Shown one piece after another: positions 60,440-64,000 of a DNA stretch of 64,000 nucleotides. This DNA comes from Flavobacteriaceae bacterium. GTDB taxonomy: Bacteria; Bacteroidota; Bacteroidia; Flavobacteriales; Flavobacteriaceae. Positions within the stretch are counted from its first letter, which is position 1, and each line of letters starts with the position of its first letter. The translations under genes were made by a program, and so were the position numbers. Under the pieces are notes generated by a model. The model saw only the letters and a program-made list of their open reading frames with translations, did not search any database and had not been told where the DNA came from. The DNA lies in contig CP046177.1 in the NCBI GenBank assembly GCA_014075215.1, forward strand, positions 1,543,501 to 1,607,500, given 5' to 3'.

Positions 60440-62296
60440 TTATTTTTTCTTACTCCCTGCTTCCATTTTCTTTTTTAAATCAGCGAGGCCGCCAATATCT
60501 CCAAGAGTAGTTTTTTCTACTTCCGAAGCTTTTTTTGCAGCAGCTTTCATATTTCTTTTTTCTTGCTCCTTAAAAATAGCCGTATGAGAGACTACTATTC
60601 TTCTATAGTCTTTGCTAAATTCAAGTACTTTAAATTCTGCCGTATCTCCTTTAGCCAGCTTGCCACCTTCTTCTTTATCCAAATGACGATTTGGTGCGAA
60701 AGCTTCTATACCATGACCAAAAATCACTATAGCACCTTTATCATTTTTTTCTTTGATAGTTCCCTGGTGAACAGAATCGATAGTATATGTGACTTCATGA
60801 GCATCCCAAGGATTTTCCTGAGTTTGTTTATGACCTAAGCTTAGCTTACGGCCTTCTACATCCAACTCCAATACCTGAACTTCTAATTTATCACCCATAG
60901 TAACAAAATCTGACGGGTGATTGATTTTTCTAGTCCAAGATAGATCAGAAATATATACCAATCCGTCAATACCTTCTTCTAGCTCTACAAAAACTCCAAA
61001 ATTCGTATAGTTTCTCACCGTACCGGTATGTGTGGAGCCTATAGGGTATTTAGCCGTAATATCTGTCCAGGGATCAGGATATAGTTGTTTTATTCCTAAA
61101 GACATTTTTCTTTCACCTCTATCCAAAGTAAGAACCTGCGCTTCTATTTCGTCGCCAATTTGAACAAAATCTTGAGCAGATCTTAAATGCGTAGACCAAG
61201 ACATTTCTGAAACATGAACCAATCCCTCAACTCCTTCGGATACTTCAATAAAAGCCCCGTAATCAGCCAAAACAACTACTTTTCCTTTTACTTTATCGCC
61301 TACCTTAATAGCTGCATCCAAAGTTTCCCAAGGATGCATAGATAATTGTTTTAAGCCCAGTTGAATTCTGGATTTATCATCATCAAAATCTAAGATAACT
61401 ACATTTAATTTTTGATCTAATTCAACAACCTCATTTGGATGATTGATTCTCGACCAGGATAAATCCGTAATATGTATTAATCCGTCAACACCTCCTAAAT
61501 CTACAAATACGCCATAAGAAGTAATATTTTTTACGATACCTTCCAATACCTGGCCTTTTTCTAATTGACCGATAATCTCTTTCTTCTGAACTTCAATATC
61601 AGCTTCAATAAGCGCTTTATGAGAAACTACAATATTTTTAAACTCGTGATTGATCTTCACAATTTTAAACTCCATAGTTTTTTCTACATACTGATCATAA
61701 TCTCTAATCGGTTTTACATCAATTTGAGAACCTGGTAAAAATGCTTCAATTCCAAAAACATCTACAATCATACCACCTCTTGTTCTACATTTAACAAAAC
61801 CATTGACTACTTCACCTGTTTCATGGGCATTATTAACTCGTTCCCAAGCTTTGATTATTCTTGCTTTCTTATGAGATAATACCAACTGACCGGTACTATC
61901 TTCTCTTTTATCTACAAGTACTTTTACTTTATCACCAACAGATAAATTAGGATTATAACGAAATTCATTTAAGGAAATGACCCCTTCGGATTTGGAATTG
62001 ATATCAATGATGACATCTCTATCCGTTTTTCTGATAATTATACCTTCAATTACATCGAGCTCATTTACAAAACCTACGGTTCCTTCCAGCGTCTTTTCAA
62101 ATTCTTTTAATTTAGATTCGTCAACAACCTCAATACCTTCTTCGTATTTGTGCCAGTTAAAATTGGCTAAAAACTCTTTCGGATCTGTTTCGGCTACAGT
62201 TTCTGTAACTGCTTCTTCTACTATAGCTTCAGTAGTTGTTTCCTGAACTTGTGGATTTACCACTTGCTCTTCGGTTTCTTTTGTTTTTTCAGACAT
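60440..62296 (-). CDS. rpsA: 30S ribosomal protein S1
   Basis: 618 residues. An acidic N-terminal extension (about 1-45, Glu/Thr rich) is followed by consecutive S1 (OB-fold) domains. Clear units are GQVLEGIVKNITSYGVFVDL, GDKVKGKVVVLADYGAFIEV, GSTHTGTVRNYTNFGVFVEL and a degenerate last one (VHQGTIKEKNDKGAIVIF), with two degenerate N-terminal ones. It ends in a Lys-rich tail. It binds mRNA on the small ribosomal subunit and supports initiation on weakly structured leaders. Chromosomal backbone. Confidence 0.96.
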   Translation of the reverse strand: MSEKTKETEEQVVNPQVQETTTEAIVEEAVTETVAETDPKEFLANFNWHKYEEGIEVVDESKLKEFEKTLEGTVGFVNELDVIEGIIIRKTDRDVIIDINSKSEGVISLNEFRYNPNLSVGDKVKVLVDKREDSTGQLVLSHKKARIIKAWERVNNAHETGEVVNGFVKCRTRGGMIVDVFGIEAFLPGSQIDVKPIRDYDQYVEKTMEFKIVKINHEFKNIVVSHKALIEADIEVQKKEIIGQLEKGQVLEGIVKNITSYGVFVDLGGVDGLIHITDLSWSRINHPNEVVELDQKLNVVILDFDDDKSRIQLGLKQLSMHPWETLDAAIKVGDKVKGKVVVLADYGAFIEVSEGVEGLVHVSEMSWSTHLRSAQDFVQIGDEIEAQVLTLDRGERKMSLGIKQLYPDPWTDITAKYPIGSTHTGTVRNYTNFGVFVELEEGIDGLVYISDLSWTRKINHPSDFVTMGDKLEVQVLELDVEGRKLSLGHKQTQENPWDAHEVTYTIDSVHQGTIKEKNDKGAIVIFGHGIEAFAPNRHLDKEEGGKLAKGDTAEFKVLEFSKDYRRIVVSHTAIFKEQEKRNMKAAAKKASEVEKTTLGDIGGLADLKKKMEAGSKKK

Positions 62297-62456
62297 GCTG
62301 AATTGTTTTTGTATCTTATTATTATTCAGATTATTAACGATAATAATACTAAGAGAGATGATACATCAAAAATAACTTCTATGCCTTTTTCTAATCTGTA
62401 CTCGTAAAAAAAGGAGTGCAAACCTACAAATTTTAAATGAGATTTTGTTTAAACTT

Positions 62457-62489
62457 TTTGACTTGAAGTGAAAATTGATTTTATTTTTG
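62457..62489 (+). promoter_or_regulatory. Candidate Bacteroidota promoter for queE
   Basis: TTTG at 62457-62460 and TATTTTTG at 62482-62489, separated by 21 bases, resemble the -33 TTTG / -7 TAnnTTTG pattern. It lies about 75 bases before the queE start, in the 267-base gap between the divergent rpsA and queE genes. AT-rich sequence makes chance matches common. Confidence 0.4.
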
Positions 62490-62563
62490 TTCTATTTGTC
62501 AGCAAAAACTATATTTATTGCTTATTTAACTGATATGTTAAGTTGAAGTAGAGTAAGAAAGAT

Positions 62564-63193
62564 ATGGATTTAAAAACCAAAAAGCTTTTGGAAAAGGGAA
62601 AAATACTCCCTTTGATGGAAGAATTCTACACTATACAAGGCGAAGGGCATCATATGGGGAAAGCAGCTTACTTTATTCGAATTGGCGGGTGCGATGTCGG
62701 TTGTCATTGGTGTGACGTAAAAGAAAGTTGGAATGCCGATTTGCATCCTCCGACATTGACAGATACCATCATTGAAAATGCAAAAAAATATACCGATACG
62801 GTTGTGGTAACCGGTGGAGAACCTTTAATGTGGTCAATGGATTATTTAACTGAAAGATTAAATTCACAGGGGATTAGAACACATATTGAAACCTCCGGAT
62901 CTCATCCGTTTTCTGGTACCTGGGATTGGTTTTGCTTATCTCCCAAAAGAACAAAACTTCCTTTACAAGAAGTATATGAAAAAGCGGATGAATTAAAAAT
63001 GATTATTCATAACCATCATGATTTTAAGTTTGCCGAAGAGCACGCCGGTAAAGTTTCCAAAAAATGTCAGCTTTTTCTACAACCCGAATGGAGTAAAAGA
63101 GAGCAAATAAGTCAAAAAATAGTGGATTATGTTTTGAAAAATCCCAAGTGGAAGATATCATTACAAACTCATAAATATTTGCATATTCCTTAA
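62564..63193 (+). CDS. queE: 7-carboxy-7-deazaguanine synthase
   Basis: 209 residues. A radical SAM enzyme that converts 6-carboxytetrahydropterin to 7-carboxy-7-deazaguanine for queuosine synthesis. The motif IGGCDVGCHWCD gives the QueE-type C-x3-C-x2-C cluster site after EEFYTIQGEG, and VVTGGEPLMW is also typical. Length fits the family. A stand-alone gene between rpsA and cmk. Confidence 0.95.
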   Translation: MDLKTKKLLEKGKILPLMEEFYTIQGEGHHMGKAAYFIRIGGCDVGCHWCDVKESWNADLHPPTLTDTIIENAKKYTDTVVVTGGEPLMWSMDYLTERLNSQGIRTHIETSGSHPFSGTWDWFCLSPKRTKLPLQEVYEKADELKMIIHNHHDFKFAEEHAGKVSKKCQLFLQPEWSKREQISQKIVDYVLKNPKWKISLQTHKYLHIP

Positions 63194-63202
63194 AAAATAT
63201 CT

Positions 63203-63895
63203 TTATAACAACCTTTCCCGGGCAAGTCTATAAACCATTTTTAATTGTTCTTCTTTTGTCAGGTGTGAATTATCTATTTCAATGGCATCGTCAGCTCTTA
63301 CTAAAGGCGAGTCTTTTCTCGTTGAATCTAACCTGTCTCTTTCTACTATATTCGTATAAATTTCCTCGTAACTGACATGCTGTCCTTTCTCCAACAACTC
63401 TTTATATCTTCGCTCAGCACGCTTATTTGCAGGAGCACTCATAAATATTTTTAATTCGGCATCTTTAAACACAACAGTACCGATATCTCTGCCGTCCATT
63501 ACTACTCCTTTACCTTTTCCCATTTCTTTCTGGATAGCAACTAATTTCTTTCTCACTATTGAAACTGCCGCAACCTTGCTCACCAAATTAGAAACTTCTA
63601 AAGTTCTTATTTCACGTTCTACATTTACATTGTTCAGATACATCTCGGCATCTCCTGTCGCTGTATTTAATTCAAAAGATAAATCAATAGTTTCCAAATG
63701 TTGAGCAAGCGATTCCAAATTAAAAAAACTATGCCCGACTAAATTATGCTGTATTGCAAATAGGGTAACTGCTCTGTACATTGCCCCGGAATCGACATAA
63801 ATATATCCTAGTAATTTAGCCAAACTTCTGGCAATAGTGCTTTTTCCCGTAGATGAAAAGCCATCAATTGCTATAGTAATTTTTTTAATTGTCAC
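63203..63895 (-). CDS. cmk: Cytidylate kinase
   Basis: 230 residues. Phosphorylates (d)CMP with ATP. The P-loop is GFSSTGKSTIAR, followed by YVDSGAMYRAVTL and GRDIGTVVF. It starts at GTG (63893-63895), overlapping the TGA of the upstream gene as GTGA, so translation is coupled. The start gives the expected VTIKKITIAIDG N-terminus. Confidence 0.95.
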   Translation of the reverse strand: MTIKKITIAIDGFSSTGKSTIARSLAKLLGYIYVDSGAMYRAVTLFAIQHNLVGHSFFNLESLAQHLETIDLSFELNTATGDAEMYLNNVNVEREIRTLEVSNLVSKVAAVSIVRKKLVAIQKEMGKGKGVVMDGRDIGTVVFKDAELKIFMSAPANKRAERRYKELLEKGQHVSYEEIYTNIVERDRLDSTRKDSPLVRADDAIEIDNSHLTKEEQLKMVYRLARERLL

Positions 63896-64000
63896 CTGCT
63901 ATCCAAATCAATATTTATACCAATTGTACTCGTACTTGAAGCGGTATGGTATTTAGAAAAAGCATAATTAAATTTCAGTTTATTCATTCTAATCCCAAAT
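63892..64000 (-). CDS. porQ: 3' end of a probable PorQ (type IX secretion) gene
   Basis: Only the last 35 codons are in the window. They end NKLKFNYAFSKYHTASSTST followed by GINIDLDSR, an amphipathic strand pattern fitting an outer-membrane beta-barrel C-terminus. porQ next to cmk is a known arrangement in Bacteroidota, and the 4-base overlap fits. The name rests mainly on this context. Confidence 0.55.
   Translation of the reverse strand, partial: FGIRMNKLKFNYAFSKYHTASSTSTIGINIDLDSR

Noticed and set aside
1..64000. CRISPR arrays, tRNA and rRNA genes
   Set aside because: The only regularly repeated segments are the IS copies and attC-like sites, which are too long and too widely spaced for CRISPR; no tRNA cloverleaf or rRNA-like sequence was noticed by eye.

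Overview
The window is low-GC DNA that looks like a Bacteroidota chromosome, most likely Flavobacteriaceae. The pointers are the backbone genes at the right end (a long rpsA, queE, and cmk overlapping the end of a probable porQ), a GTG start coupled by a 4-base overlap, a TTTG/TAnnTTTG-type promoter candidate, and secreted proteins with signal peptides of the usual Bacteroidota kind. No rRNA, tRNA or CRISPR array was seen.

About 88% of the window (roughly 1 to 56,800) is an accessory region with an unusual architecture. Nearly all genes are on the minus strand, in blocks of one to eight genes. The blocks are separated by 16 related imperfect palindromes of 62-198 bp that begin with (RYYY)AAC, carry inner arms TAGCGG/CCGCTA, and end with GTT(RRRY). 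They look like integron attC sites, and the blocks look like gene cassettes, many of them whole operons of up to 6 kb. I number the sites attC1 to attC16 from left to right; cassette n is attCn plus the genes to its right, up to the next site. No integron integrase is present, so this would be a cluster of attC sites lacking an integrase, or the distal part of a sedentary integron. Two copies of one cassette (11 and 13) have identity limits at the AAC core, which supports cassette-wise movement.

Seven near-identical copies of a 1309-bp IS3-family element (IS-1 to IS-7) are all in the same orientation, and each ends exactly 11 bases before the AAC of an attC site. This is a fixed target position.

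Layout: 1-4020, bacteriocin-type export locus 1 (C39 exporter broken by an ISKra4-like element, thioredoxin-like protein, membrane proteins, GG-leader peptide). Cassette 1, an EcoRI-type restriction-modification pair whose nuclease gene is broken by an IS4-family element and a nonsense codon. Cassette 2, DUF1016/YhcG nuclease with an XRE regulator. Cassette 3, single-chain type IIG restriction enzyme with an XRE regulator. Cassette 4, bacteriocin export locus 2 with its own ABC transporter. Cassette 5, an Lnt-like acyltransferase with a lipoprotein and secreted proteins. Cassettes 6-8, small secreted or hypothetical proteins. Cassette 9, a coupled four-gene operon: small protein, GHKL ATPase, DNA methyltransferase and DUF1016 nuclease (candidate uncharacterised defence system). 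Cassette 10, CFI-box protein and secreted proteins. Cassettes 11 and 13, duplicated SymE-like/XRE pairs. Cassette 12, secreted proteins. Cassette 14, a decayed membrane/P-loop GTPase cluster. Cassette 15, a second type IIG enzyme. Cassette 16, an RDD protein and a Cys-rich secreted protein.

From 57,214 to the end is ordinary backbone: a GH13 glucosidase gene broken by a nonsense codon and an ISAon1-type element, then rpsA, queE, cmk and the end of a probable porQ. The accessory region is dominated by conflict functions (restriction, toxin-like pairs, bacteriocin export). Many genes carry lesions, several of them at homopolymer runs, so raw-read confirmation matters.
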